Shown here one piece after another: positions 38,902 through 47,593 of a stretch of DNA of 64,000 bases. The notes under the pieces were generated by a model. The model had not been told where the DNA came from, did not search any database, and saw only the letters and a program-made list of their open reading frames with translations. How positions within the stretch are numbered: position 1 is the first letter of the stretch; each line of letters starts with the position of its first letter. The stretch is taken from contig CAVUUF010000004.1 in the NCBI GenBank assembly GCA_963744575.1, positions 62,001 to 126,000 on the forward strand, in the 5' to 3' direction. Source of the DNA: Palsa-504 sp963744575 (lineage in GTDB: Bacteria; Actinomycetota; Actinomycetes; Streptosporangiales; Streptosporangiaceae). A program made the translations under genes and the position numbers.

Positions 38902-40346
38902 GACCGGGACCCCCGGGTTCGGGACCACCAGGCGCGGAACGACTCGGGCGGCGGCGCCGGGGCGTCCCTGGTTTCCGTCCAGCCGCTCAGCGGCGGCGGC
39001 AGCCGCCTGATCCGGCCGGACCTGGCGACCAGCTTGCCGCCCCGGGCCGCGGCCCACTGGGCCGCGGCGAGCAGCCGGGGTGAGCGGAGCACGCGTCCGG
39101 AGAGCTGGAACACCGCCCGTTCGGGAGAAAATCGCTTGTCCCGCTTGGCCTCGACGACCTGGGCGCGCAGGTGCACCAGCGCCTCGGGGATGTTGATCGC
39201 CACCGGGCACACGTCGTAGCAGGCGCCGCACAGGGTCGAGGCGTAGGGCAGCGAACTGTCGACCGGGGAGCCGAGGCCGCGCAGCTGCGGGGAGAGAATC
39301 GCGCCGATCGGGCCCGGATACGGCGAGCCGTAGGCGTGGCCGCCGGTCCGCTCGTACACCGGGCACACGTTCAGGCAGGCCGAGCACCTGATGCAGCGCA
39401 GCGCCTGGCGGCCGGTCTGGTCGGCCAGCGCCGACGTGCGGCCGTTGTCCAGCAGCACCAGGTGGAAGTTCTCCGGCCCGTCCCCGGGCGTGATCCCGGT
39501 CCAGGTCGAGGTGTAGGGGTTCATCCGCTCGGCGGTGGAGGACCGGGGCAGCAGCGCGAGGAACACCTCCAGGTCCCGCCAGGACGGCAGGACCTTCTCG
39601 ATCCCCACCACCGAGATGAGCGTCCGCGGCAGCGTCACGCACATCCGGCCGTTGCCCTCGGACTCCACCACCACCAGCGACCCGGTCTCGGCGATCGCGA
39701 AGTTGGCGCCGGACACGCCCACCCGCGCGGACAGGAACGCCTGGCGCAGGTGCGCCCGCGCGGCGGCGGCCAGCGCCTGCGGGTCGTCGGTCAGCCCGGC
39801 CGGCGCGCCCGGCATCTCGCGCCGGAAGATCTCCCTGATCTCGGCGCGGTTCCGGTGGATGGCCGGCACCAGGATGTGGCTGGGCCGGTCGTGGCCGAGC
39901 TGGACGATGAGCTCGGCCAGGTCGGTCTCCAGCGCGCCGAGCCCGGAGGCGGCCAGCGCCTCGTTCAGCCCGGTCTCCTGGGTGGCCATGCTCTTGACTT
40001 TGACGATTCCGTCGGCCCCGGCCGCGCGGACCAGGCCGGCCACGATCGCGTTCGCCTCGCCCGCGTCGGCCGCCCAGTGCACGTGCCCGCCGACCCGGGT
40101 GACGTTGGCCTCCAGCCGGAGCAGGTAGGTGTCCAGGTGGGCCAGGGTGTGGTCCTTGATCGCCTTGGCGGCGGCGCGCAGCTGCTCCCAGTCGGCCAGT
40201 TCGGCCACCGCGGCGGCTCGCTTGGCCCGGATCGTGTGCGTGGCGTGGGTCAGGTTGGCCCGCAGCTGGGAATCGGCCACCGCCGTCTTCGCCGCGACCG
40301 GGAACGACGGCATGCCCAGGTAAGTGGGCATCGCCGGGGCGGTCAT
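38898..40346 (-). CDS. lutB: Lactate utilization iron-sulfur protein B
   Basis: A 482-residue protein. The LUD domain (KVKSMATQETGLNEALAASG, AIAETGSLVVVESEGNGRM) is followed by two 4Fe-4S motifs CIRCSACLNVCPVY and CGACYDVCPVAINIP. Electron-transfer part of the L-lactate oxidising complex. The ATG overlaps the lutA stop, and its own stop overlaps the lutC start, so all three are translationally coupled. The C-terminus is a membrane-free Arg/Pro-rich tail. Confidence 0.93.
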   Translation of the reverse strand: MTAPAMPTYLGMPSFPVAAKTAVADSQLRANLTHATHTIRAKRAAAVAELADWEQLRAAAKAIKDHTLAHLDTYLLRLEANVTRVGGHVHWAADAGEANAIVAGLVRAAGADGIVKVKSMATQETGLNEALAASGLGALETDLAELIVQLGHDRPSHILVPAIHRNRAEIREIFRREMPGAPAGLTDDPQALAAAARAHLRQAFLSARVGVSGANFAIAETGSLVVVESEGNGRMCVTLPRTLISVVGIEKVLPSWRDLEVFLALLPRSSTAERMNPYTSTWTGITPGDGPENFHLVLLDNGRTSALADQTGRQALRCIRCSACLNVCPVYERTGGHAYGSPYPGPIGAILSPQLRGLGSPVDSSLPYASTLCGACYDVCPVAINIPEALVHLRAQVVEAKRDKRFSPERAVFQLSGRVLRSPRLLAAAQWAAARGGKLVARSGRIRRLPPPLSGWTETRDAPAPPPESFRAWWSRTRGSRS

Positions 40347-41080
40347 CCGGCCTCCTCGGTCCGGGCCAGGATCTCGGCCAGGTGCATGACCGCCACCCCG
40401 GAGCGCTGCCGGTCCAGCGCGCCGCCGATGTGCATCAGGCACGAGTTGTCCGCCGCGCACAGCACCTCGGCGCCGCTGCGCCGCACCGCCGCCACCTTGT
40501 CCGCGCAGATCGCCGCGGACACGTCGGGATTCTTCACCGCGAACGTGCCGCCGAACCCGCAGCACGTCTCGGCGTCCGGCAGGTCGGCCAGCTCGAGCCC
40601 GCGCACCGCGCGCAGCAGCCGGAGCGGGGCGTCACCCACCCGGAGCATCCGCAGCGAATGACAGCTCGGGTGGTACGTCACCCGGTGCGGGAAGTACGCG
40701 CCCACGTCCGTCACCCCGAGCACCCCGGTCAGGAACACCGAGAACTCGTGGGTCCGCGGCGCCACCTCGGCCACCGCCCGGGCCAGGCCGGCGTCCCCCG
40801 CCCCGGCCGCCAGCGCCGGGTAGTACTCGCGCACCATCGAGGCGCACGAGGCCGACGGGGTGACCACCGCCTGGTAGCCGCCGAACGCGGCGGCGAACCC
40901 GCGCGCCATCGGCACCGCCTCGCGCCGGTAGCCGGTGTTGAAGTGCATCTGCCCGCAGCACGTCTGGGCGGCCGGGAATTCCACCCGGTGACCCAGCCGC
41001 TCGAGCACCTCGACCACGGCCCGGCCGGTGTCCGGGAACAACGTGTCGGTCAGGCACGTCACGAACAACCCGATACGCAT
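40343..41080 (-). CDS. lutA: Lactate utilization protein A (CCG-domain Fe-S protein)
   Basis: A 245-residue protein with two CCG repeats: FPAAQTCCGQMHFNTGY and DAETCCGFGGTFAVK, each preceded by its own partner cysteine block (VTCLTD and YHPSCHSLR). These bind a non-cubane Fe-S cluster as in heterodisulfide reductase. First gene of the lutABC operon. The ATG at MRIGLFVTC was chosen over a TTG directly before it. Confidence 0.92.
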   Translation of the reverse strand: MRIGLFVTCLTDTLFPDTGRAVVEVLERLGHRVEFPAAQTCCGQMHFNTGYRREAVPMARGFAAAFGGYQAVVTPSASCASMVREYYPALAAGAGDAGLARAVAEVAPRTHEFSVFLTGVLGVTDVGAYFPHRVTYHPSCHSLRMLRVGDAPLRLLRAVRGLELADLPDAETCCGFGGTFAVKNPDVSAAICADKVAAVRRSGAEVLCAADNSCLMHIGGALDRQRSGVAVMHLAEILARTEEAG

Positions 41081-41101
41081 CAAGCGCCTCCGCCCGCCAC
41101 G

Positions 41102-41857
41102 CTACACAACGGCCGCGAGCAGGGCCGAACCGTCCCTGGCCCGCGCCGTGTCGCAGCGGCCGATGACCGCGAGCGCGGCCACGTACCCGGTGGCCACGTC
41201 CAGGTCGAGCAGCGACACGTCCCGCGGGGACCGCGGGTAGGGCCAGCAGACCAGCCGGGGCGCCCCGGCGTCCGCGGCCACGACGACCTCGCTGAACGCG
41301 GCGCGCAGGCCGTCCCCGGTCGCCTTGGTCACGGCTTCCTTCCTGGTCCAGGCGAGCAGGAAGGCGCGGGCCCGGTCGTCTGGCGGGACCGCGGCCAGCG
41401 CCGCCCGCTCGGCCGCCGACAGCACCAGGCGGGCGAGCGCCTCCGGGTCGCCGTCACCGCCCAGCGGCCGGGACCGCCCGTCAAGCTGCTCGACGTCCAC
41501 GCCGACCGGCGCCCGCGCGACGGCGACCGCGACCAGGTCGCCCGAGTGCGTCACCGAGTGCTCCGCGCCGCCGCCGGCCAGGACCGGCTTGCCGTGCGGC
41601 TCGCCGCACCGGCCGCAGGTGCGGTCGAAGCGCACGTCCGCCGGGCGCCGGCCGGTGTACCGGGCGAGCACGGTCTTGGCCAGCGCGCACCCGGCCAGGA
41701 AACGCTCACGGTCCGCCTCGCGCCGGTAGGCCGCCCAGCGCCGCCGCTCGGTCTCGTCGAGCAGCGCGGCGTGCCGGGCTGTAGCGTCCGGCCGTCGCGC
41801 CCACCAGACGTCGGCGGTCCCGTCCGCCGGCCGGTCCAGGCCCGCCTGTTCAGCCAC
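41102..41857 (-). CDS. Sfp-type 4'-phosphopantetheinyl transferase
   Basis: A 251-residue enzyme loading the phosphopantetheine arm of CoA onto carrier proteins of polyketide, peptide or fatty-acid synthases. KPVLAGGGAEHSVTHSGDLV, APVGVDVEQLD (Mg site) and FLLAWTRKEAVTKATGDGL are the three family blocks. GTG start. It lies 21 bp from lutA on the same strand. No synthase genes are in the window, so its carrier protein is elsewhere. Confidence 0.9.
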   Translation of the reverse strand: MAEQAGLDRPADGTADVWWARRPDATARHAALLDETERRRWAAYRREADRERFLAGCALAKTVLARYTGRRPADVRFDRTCGRCGEPHGKPVLAGGGAEHSVTHSGDLVAVAVARAPVGVDVEQLDGRSRPLGGDGDPEALARLVLSAAERAALAAVPPDDRARAFLLAWTRKEAVTKATGDGLRAAFSEVVVAADAGAPRLVCWPYPRSPRDVSLLDLDVATGYVAALAVIGRCDTARARDGSALLAAVV

Positions 41858-42042
41858 GCCGTCAGCCTAACGGCCGCCCATACCAGTCATTCGTCCGATG
41901 CCGCCCTGCCGGGGGTACCGTCGTTACCATCGGGGGCGAGCAGACACGGGAAGGCAGACCAGTGCAGGTGAGCGAGGGCATCAGCCGGCTCAGCCCTGCG
42001 CGGCATCGACGCGGACCTGCTGCCGCCCGGTCTGCCGTGAGC

Positions 42043-43227
42043 ATGGCCATGCGCTTCCCCGCGGCGGTGGACACTATCGTCGTCGGCGCCGGCCCGGCGG
42101 GTGCGGTGGTGGCCGGCCGTCTCGCGGCGAGTAGCTCCGGGCGCACGCTGCTACTAGAGGCCGGGCCGGACTACGGGCCGCCGGCAGCGGCCGCTGGCTG
42201 CGCGACCTCCTCGACGCGACCGGCGTCGCGCAATGGTCCCACGACTGGGGCTATACGGGCGAGTCCGGCGGCCGGGTGATCCACTTCAACCGGGCGCGTG
42301 TGGTCGGCGGCTGCTCCGCGCACAATGCCGGCGCCGAACGGGTCCTTGTCCGTGCCGGCCGCGCTGCTGGCGTGGCCATCCACGATGGCCGGCGGCTGAC
42401 GGAAATCGGCGCGTCGCGGGTCGTGCTGTCGGCCGGCGCCTACGGGAGTCCCGCGATCTTGCTGCGGTCCGGTATCGGAGCCGCCGGCGAGCTGGCCGCC
42501 GTCGGGGTGATGCCCGTGCTGGACCTGCCCGGCGTCGGGCGTAACCTGCACGACCAGCCGTGCCTGGAGGTCTGGTATGAGGGAGCGGCGAGCTGATCGA
42601 GGCGATGGAGCGCCACCACGCGGAAACAGGCTGGCAGCCGTATGAGCAGGTGATCGCGAAGTTCCCGTCGACCGGATGCCGGCCGGGGTTCGACCTGCAC
42701 ATCTACCCGGTCGGCGGCTATAGCAAGGACGCCTCGACCTGGTCCTGGTTCCTGGGGGCTGCGTGCCTTACGCCGTCTCGCGCGGGAGCGTGCGCCTGTC
42801 CGGGCCCGGTCTGGACGACAAGCTCGTGATCGATCACCGCTATCTCAGCGACCCCCGAGGATACGACCGCGCCCGGCTCGCCGAGGGCGTCGAGCGCGCC
42901 CGCGAGGTGGCGGCCGCGCCAGAGCTGCGACGGCTGCTGGGCCAGGAGACGCGCCCGGGCCCGCAAGTTTCGGGGAGACGAGCGATCGAGCGCTTCATCG
43001 ATGCCGCCGCGGTGCACTATTACCACCCGGCCGGGAGCTGCAAGATGGGTCCGGCCAGCGACCCGGACTCGGTCGCTGACTCCGAGGGCCGGGTGCATGG
43101 GATCGACGGCCTCTATGTCGCAGACGCGTCGCTCATGCCGGCCGTCACCTCCGGCAACACCAACATGCCGACCACGGTCATCGGCGAGCGGATCGCCCGG
43201 TCGCTGCTCGGTCTGCCGCGGCGTCCC
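42043..43227 (+). pseudogene. Decayed GMC-family flavin oxidoreductase
   Basis: Starts with the FAD-binding DTIVVGAGPAGAVVAGRLA. Frame is lost near 42190 and regained as HDWGYTGESGGRVIHFNRA and RVVGGCSAHN. Directly after that, the usual 120-150 residues are absent, and the text resumes at AERVLVRAGRAAGVAIHDG, DLPGVGRNLHDQP. A stop and frame change follow near 42590, another shift near 42760, and then the GMC C-terminus VSRGSVRLSGPGLDDKLVID and HYYHPAGSCKMG, GNTNMPTTVIGERIA. At least three shifts, one internal deletion and a stop make it non-functional. No selection for repair is evident. Confidence 0.85.
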
Positions 43228-43413
43228 CCGGTCCTGGTGTGCGTCGGCCTGGCCATCGGCTGGCGGGTGCACACCGGCGCCGCGGACGTGATCGCCGCGT
43301 TCGCGCTGGTCCTGCTGTTCGGATACGCATTCACCTGGGCGGGCATCTGGCTGGGCATGACGCTGCGCAGCCCGGAAGCGGTACACCTCTACCGCCGCAA
43401 GGCCCTCGGCTGA
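43228..43413 (+). pseudogene. Fragment of a DrrB-like ABC-2 permease fused in frame to the GMC remnant
   Basis: The last 61 codons of the frame that ends the GMC remnant are unlike any GMC enzyme: two hydrophobic segments (VLVCVGLAIGW and ALVLLFGYAFTWAGIWLGM) followed by TLRSPEAV, the signature of DrrB-type daunorubicin exporter permeases. Both the beginning and the last 60-70 residues of such a permease are missing. The fusion indicates that a deletion joined two neighbouring genes. Confidence 0.7.
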
Positions 43414-43465
43414 GACCACGGCGGCCCTGGACCCGCGACGGCATTATGCGTTATACATCCGACTT

Positions 43466-44248
43466 GTGGGAGAACAATCGCCTGAGTTCGCCGGGCTGGC
43501 GGCGCTGGTCACCGGGGGTGCCTCCGGGATCGGCCAGGCCACGGCCCGGCTGCTGGCCGCGCGCGGCGCCCGCGTCGCGGTGCTGGACCGGGTCCGGGCC
43601 GACGAGGAAAGCGCCGGCCTGCACCCGCTCGTCGCCGACGTGGCCGACGACGCCGCGGTCCGCGCCGCGGTCGCCGAGGCCAGCCGGACGCTCGGCCGCC
43701 TCGACATCCTGGTCAACAACGCCGGCATCGGCGCGGCCGGGACGGTCGAGGACAACGGCGACGAGGAGTGGCACCGGGTGCTCGACGTGAACGTGCTCGG
43801 CATCATGCGCACCACCCGGGCGGCGCTGCCGTTGCTGCGCCAGGCGGCGCGGGACCGCGGCCAGGCCGCGATCGTCAACACCTGCTCGGTGGCGGGCATC
43901 GCGGGCCTGCCGCAGCGGGCGCTGTACAGCGCGAGCAAGGGCGCCGTCTACGCGCTCACCCTGGCCATGGCGGCCGACCACGTGGCCGAGGGCATCCGGG
44001 TGAACTGCGTGACCCCGGGCACGGCCGACACCCCGTGGGTGAGCAGGCTGCTCGACGCCGCGCCCGACCCGGCCGCCGAACGCGCCGCGCTCAACGCCCG
44101 CCAGCCGATGGGCCGGCTGGTCAGCGCGGACGAGGTCGCCGCGGCCATCGCCTACCTGGCCAGCCCGCTGGCCGGGGCCACCACCGGCACCGCCCTGGCC
44201 GTGGACGGCGGCATGCAGGGCCTGCGGGTCAGGCCGAGACCGGCCTGA
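43466..44248 (+). CDS. SDR-family oxidoreductase
   Basis: A 260-residue classical short-chain dehydrogenase. TGGASGIGQATARLLAARGA binds the nucleotide, with Asp after beta-2 (AVLDRVRA) pointing to NAD. NNAGIGAAG, the Ser in NTCSVAG, and YSASKGAVYAL complete the active site. Substrate unknown. TTATACAT ends 8 bases before the GTG, so the message may be leaderless. Confidence 0.87.
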   Translation: MGEQSPEFAGLAALVTGGASGIGQATARLLAARGARVAVLDRVRADEESAGLHPLVADVADDAAVRAAVAEASRTLGRLDILVNNAGIGAAGTVEDNGDEEWHRVLDVNVLGIMRTTRAALPLLRQAARDRGQAAIVNTCSVAGIAGLPQRALYSASKGAVYALTLAMAADHVAEGIRVNCVTPGTADTPWVSRLLDAAPDPAAERAALNARQPMGRLVSADEVAAAIAYLASPLAGATTGTALAVDGGMQGLRVRPRPA

Positions 44249-44293
44249 CGGGGCCTCCGGTGGGTCAGGCCGGGGGCGGCTGGCTCTTCGCCG

Positions 44294-44659
44294 TCATGGC
44301 ATGTCCCGGGTGCGCTCGATGGTGACGGCGGCGGTGTAGGGGGCCGGGCCGCCGGTGATGGGCTTGCGCAGCTCGAGGCAGAGCCAGGAGACCGGGAATC
44401 CGGCCAGCAGGCGCCCGGCGACGCGCTCGGCGGCGGTTTCGATCAGGCGGAACCTGCCCTCGCGCAGCACGGCCGCGATCGTTTCCGCCACGGCCGAGTA
44501 GTCGACCGCGTCGGACAGGTCGTCGCTGGCCGCGGCTCTGCCTGCGTCGGCGGTCATGTCGACGTTGACGATCAGCGTCTGCTCGATCTCGCGCTCCCAG
44601 TCGTGCACGCCGATGACCGCGGCGACGCTGAGGTCCCGGACGGACACGTAGTCGGTCAC
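44294..44659 (-). CDS. folB: Dihydroneopterin aldolase
   Basis: A 121-residue enzyme of folate synthesis: TDYVSVRDLSVAAVIGVHDW (first block), TLIVNVDMTADAGRAAASDD, VDYSAVAETIAAVL, and LIETAAERVA with the catalytic Glu. LELRKPITGGPAP is the C-terminal Lys block. Other folate genes are not adjacent, unusual for this gene. The GTG start overlaps the stop of the GntR stub (GTGA). Confidence 0.92.
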   Translation of the reverse strand: MTDYVSVRDLSVAAVIGVHDWEREIEQTLIVNVDMTADAGRAAASDDLSDAVDYSAVAETIAAVLREGRFRLIETAAERVAGRLLAGFPVSWLCLELRKPITGGPAPYTAAVTIERTRDMP

Positions 44660-44790
44660 CGGACCGAGGCCGGCCACGGCTCGACGCCGGTGGCCAGGTC
44701 CGCCTCGCGCGGCAGCCGGCTGCCCGCGCGCAGCGCGCCGGAGGTGATCACGGCCTTGGTCTTCTCGATGGCCCCGTCGGTAACCGGCAC
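44656..44790 (-). pseudogene. N-terminal stub of a GntR/FadR-type regulator
   Basis: Forty-four codons: PVTDGAIEKTKAVITSGALR and AGSRLPREADLATG match the first winged-helix half of FadR-type GntR repressors, where LGVSRTTVREALR would normally follow. Instead come VEPWPASVR and TGA. The recognition helix and ligand domain are gone. Its TGA overlaps the GTG of folB, so translation of the stub could carry ribosomes into folB. A deletion within a former regulator gene is the likely cause. Confidence 0.65.
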
Positions 44791-44880
44791 GCTGTTCCCC
44801 GCAGAGATCCGATGTCTGCCCCGAGTATGACATATCGCCGATCCGGGCTGACTGACGGCGGCGGCTGGTACCAATGAGGC

Positions 44881-47022
44881 ATGGCCGACGACGAGACGGG
44901 CCCGCGGGACGGGCCGGCGCTGCGGGACGAGGCGGAGAAGTGCCTGCGGGCGCTGGCGGGCGACCACGCGCGGCTGCGGGCCGGCCAATGGGCCGCGATC
45001 AGCGCCCTGGTCGCGGACCGGCGCCGGGCGCTGGTGGTGCAGCGGACCGGCTGGGGCAAGTCCGCGGTCTACTTTATCGCCACCGCGCTGCTGCGCGCCC
45101 GCGGCGGCGGGCCGACCGTGATCGTGTCCCCGCTGCTCGCGCTGATGCGCAACCAGGTCGAGGCGGCCGAGCGGGCCGGCATCCGGGCGCGGACCATCAA
45201 CTCGGCCAACACCACGGAGTGGGAGGCGCTGTACGCCGAGGTGGCCGCGGGCCAGGCGGACGTGCTGCTGGTCAGCCCGGAGCGGCTGAACAACCCGTCG
45301 TTCCGCGACCAGGTGCTGCCCGGGCTGAGCCGGTCGGCCGGGCTGGTGGTGATCGACGAGGCGCACTGCATCTCGGACTGGGGGCACGACTTCCGGCCCG
45401 ACTACCGGCGGCTCCGCACGCTGCTCGGCGACCTGCCCGCCGGGATCCCGGTGCTGGCCACCACCGCGACCGCGAACGCGCGGGTGACCCGCGACGTGGC
45501 CGAGCAGCTCGGCACCGGCGGCCGGGGTGAGACGCTGGTGCTCCGCGGCTCCCTGGACCGCGAGTCGCTGCGGCTGGCGGTGGTGACGCTGCCCACCGCG
45601 CACCAGCGGCTCGGCTGGCTGGCGACCCGGCTCGGCGCGCTGCCCGGGTCCGGCATCGTCTACGCGCTGACGGTGGCGGCGGCCCAGGAGACCGCGGCCT
45701 TCCTGCGCGAGCAGGGCCTGACGGTGGCGTCCTACACCGGCCGGGACGAGCCGGAGGAGCGGGCGCGGGCGGAGGACGACCTGCTCGCTAACCGGGTCAA
45801 GGCGCTGGTCGCCACCAGCGCGCTCGGCATGGGCTTCGACAAGCCGGACCTCGGCTTTGTGGTGCACCTGGGCGCGCCGCAGTCGCCGGTCGCCTACTAC
45901 CAGCAGATCGGCCGGGCCGGACGCGGCGTAAAGCGGGCCGAGGTGATCCTGCTGCCCGGCCGCGAGGACCGGGACATCTGGGCCTACTTCGCCTCGCTCG
46001 CCTTCCCGTCCGAGCCGCAGGTCCGCGCCACCCTCGCGGCCCTGGCCGAGGCGGGCAGGCCGCTGTCGGCCGGCCTGCTCGAGACCCGCGTCGACCTGTC
46101 CCGCGGCCGCCTGGAATCCATGCTCAAGGTGCTCGACGTGGATGGCGCCGTGCGCCGCGTCGGCGGCGGCTGGACCGCGACCGGCCAGCCGTGGCACTAC
46201 GACGCCGAGCGCTACCAGCGGGTCGCCGCCGAGCGGGTCCGCGAGCAGCAGGCCATGCTGGCCTACCAGGCCACCGACGGGTGCCGGATGGAGTACCTGC
46301 GCCGGCAGCTCGACGATCCGGCCGCCGCGCCGTGCGGGCGCTGCGACAGCTGCACCGGGCAGCAGGTCCCGGGCGAGGTTCCGGAAACGAGCGTCGTCGC
46401 GGCGCGCGAGCGGCTGCTCCGCCCGGGCGTCACGGTGGAGCCGCGGCGGATGTGGCCGACCGGGATGGGCGCCCTCGGCCTGGACGTGTCCGGCAAGATC
46501 CCGGCCGCCCTGACCGCCGAGCCGGGCCGGGCCCTGGGCCGGCTCACCGACATCGGCTGGGGCGGGATGCTCCGGGAGCTGCTGGCCGAGGACGCGCCCG
46601 ACGAGCCGGTGACCGAGCCGGTGCTGGCCGCCGCGATCAAGGTGCTGGCCGCCTGGGACTGGGCGCAGCGCCCGGCCGGGGTGCTGACCCTGCCGTCACG
46701 CACCCGGCCCCGGCTGATCACCAGCCTCGGCCGGCGGCTCGCCGACGTCGGCCGGCTGCCCTACCTGGGCGCGCTCGGTTACACCCGGGACGACGGTCCC
46801 GGCCCGCGCCGGCCTAACAGCGCGCAGCGGCTGGGCTCGCTGTGGCACGCGCTCGGGGTGCCCGCTGACGTCCGCGCCGCCGTCGGCGGCCCGGCCGGCC
46901 CGGTGCTCGTGGTCGACGATCGCATCGAGACCGGGTGGACGATGACGGTCGCGGCCCGGCTGCTCCGCGAGGCGGGCGCCGGCGCCGTGCTGCCGCTGGC
47001 GCTGGCCGTGACCGCGGCCTAG
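44881..47022 (+). CDS. recQ: RecQ-family ATP-dependent DNA helicase with phosphoribosyltransferase-like tail
   Basis: A 713-residue protein. Helicase motifs: QRTGWGKSA (Walker A), SPLLALMRNQV, IDEAHCISDWGHDFRPDY, ATTATAN, VATSALGMGFDKPDL and QQIGRAGRG. A RecQ zinc site follows (DGCRMEYLRRQ, CGRCDSC). The last 130 residues are not RQC/HRDC but resemble a phosphoribosyltransferase: VLVVDDRIETGWTM is a PRPP-loop-like motif, LLREAGAGAVLPLALA ends the fold. This architecture occurs in actinomycetes. Whether the tail is catalytic is unknown. ATG start. Its stop shares CTAG with the rhodanese gene. Confidence 0.9.
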   Translation: MADDETGPRDGPALRDEAEKCLRALAGDHARLRAGQWAAISALVADRRRALVVQRTGWGKSAVYFIATALLRARGGGPTVIVSPLLALMRNQVEAAERAGIRARTINSANTTEWEALYAEVAAGQADVLLVSPERLNNPSFRDQVLPGLSRSAGLVVIDEAHCISDWGHDFRPDYRRLRTLLGDLPAGIPVLATTATANARVTRDVAEQLGTGGRGETLVLRGSLDRESLRLAVVTLPTAHQRLGWLATRLGALPGSGIVYALTVAAAQETAAFLREQGLTVASYTGRDEPEERARAEDDLLANRVKALVATSALGMGFDKPDLGFVVHLGAPQSPVAYYQQIGRAGRGVKRAEVILLPGREDRDIWAYFASLAFPSEPQVRATLAALAEAGRPLSAGLLETRVDLSRGRLESMLKVLDVDGAVRRVGGGWTATGQPWHYDAERYQRVAAERVREQQAMLAYQATDGCRMEYLRRQLDDPAAAPCGRCDSCTGQQVPGEVPETSVVAARERLLRPGVTVEPRRMWPTGMGALGLDVSGKIPAALTAEPGRALGRLTDIGWGGMLRELLAEDAPDEPVTEPVLAAAIKVLAAWDWAQRPAGVLTLPSRTRPRLITSLGRRLADVGRLPYLGALGYTRDDGPGPRRPNSAQRLGSLWHALGVPADVRAAVGGPAGPVLVVDDRIETGWTMTVAARLLREAGAGAVLPLALAVTAA

Positions 47023-47354
47023 GCGACGTGCGGTTCCGAGCCGTCCTCGCTGATCATGGGACGTCCCGCGACGGCCCAGCCGGTCATGCCGTCGGCGACG
47101 TTGATGGTGCTCAGGCCGCCGACGGCCAGTGCCTGGGCCGCGTAGGCGGACCGGGTGCCGCTGCGGCAGATCACGTACAGCTCGCGGTCGCGGGGCAGCT
47201 CGCCGGCGCGCGCGCCGAGCTCGCGGAGCCGGACGTGCACCGCGCCGGGGGCGTGGCCCGCGGTCCACTCGTCGTCTTCGCGCACGTCGAGCAGGAACGC
47301 CCCGGCCGGCAGGTCCGCCGACATCACGTCGGGCACGGCGACGGGCTGGTTCAT
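47019..47354 (-). CDS. Rhodanese-like domain protein
   Basis: A 111-residue single-domain sulfurtransferase. FLLDVREDDEWTAGHAPGAV is the N-terminal block, and YVICRSGTRSAYAA holds the active-site cysteine (Cys63). Such proteins carry persulfide sulfur. It converges on recQ with both TAG stops inside the same CTAG. Confidence 0.92.
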   Translation of the reverse strand: MNQPVAVPDVMSADLPAGAFLLDVREDDEWTAGHAPGAVHVRLRELGARAGELPRDRELYVICRSGTRSAYAAQALAVGGLSTINVADGMTGWAVAGRPMISEDGSEPHVA

Positions 47355-47439
47355 GTCGGTCTCCTCCTCCAGGCGCGGCCTCGGCTCGCTGGCCGCGTGG
47401 CTACTGTACCGGTATTGAGATGCTTCTGTTGATTACTCA

Positions 47440-47490
47440 AGTTAACGGCGTAAACTGATTACTTCGCTAACCATGCGTACGATGTTTACT
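47440..47490. promoter_or_regulatory. AT-richer inverted repeats before tetR, possible operator
   Basis: The 47400-47515 gap is much less GC-rich than its surroundings. It holds a GTTAAC palindrome (47441-47446) and the pair GTAAAC (47450-47455) and GTTTAC (47484-47489) in inverse orientation. This may bind the adjacent TetR regulator. Evidence is symmetry and location only. Confidence 0.35.
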
Positions 47491-47593
47491 CTTGTCAAGG
47501 GAGATAACGTTGTGGCAACCGTCGGCCGGGCGGCTCGTGCCGCTCTCGCCAGCGGGCGGCTCGCGCGGGTATGACTGGGTCCGGGAGGCAGCG

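Noticed and set aside
41972..42040. Short frame ending LRGIDADLLPPGLP before the GMC remnant
   Set aside because: It could be the end of a lost upstream gene, but an in-frame stop just before it leaves too little to identify.
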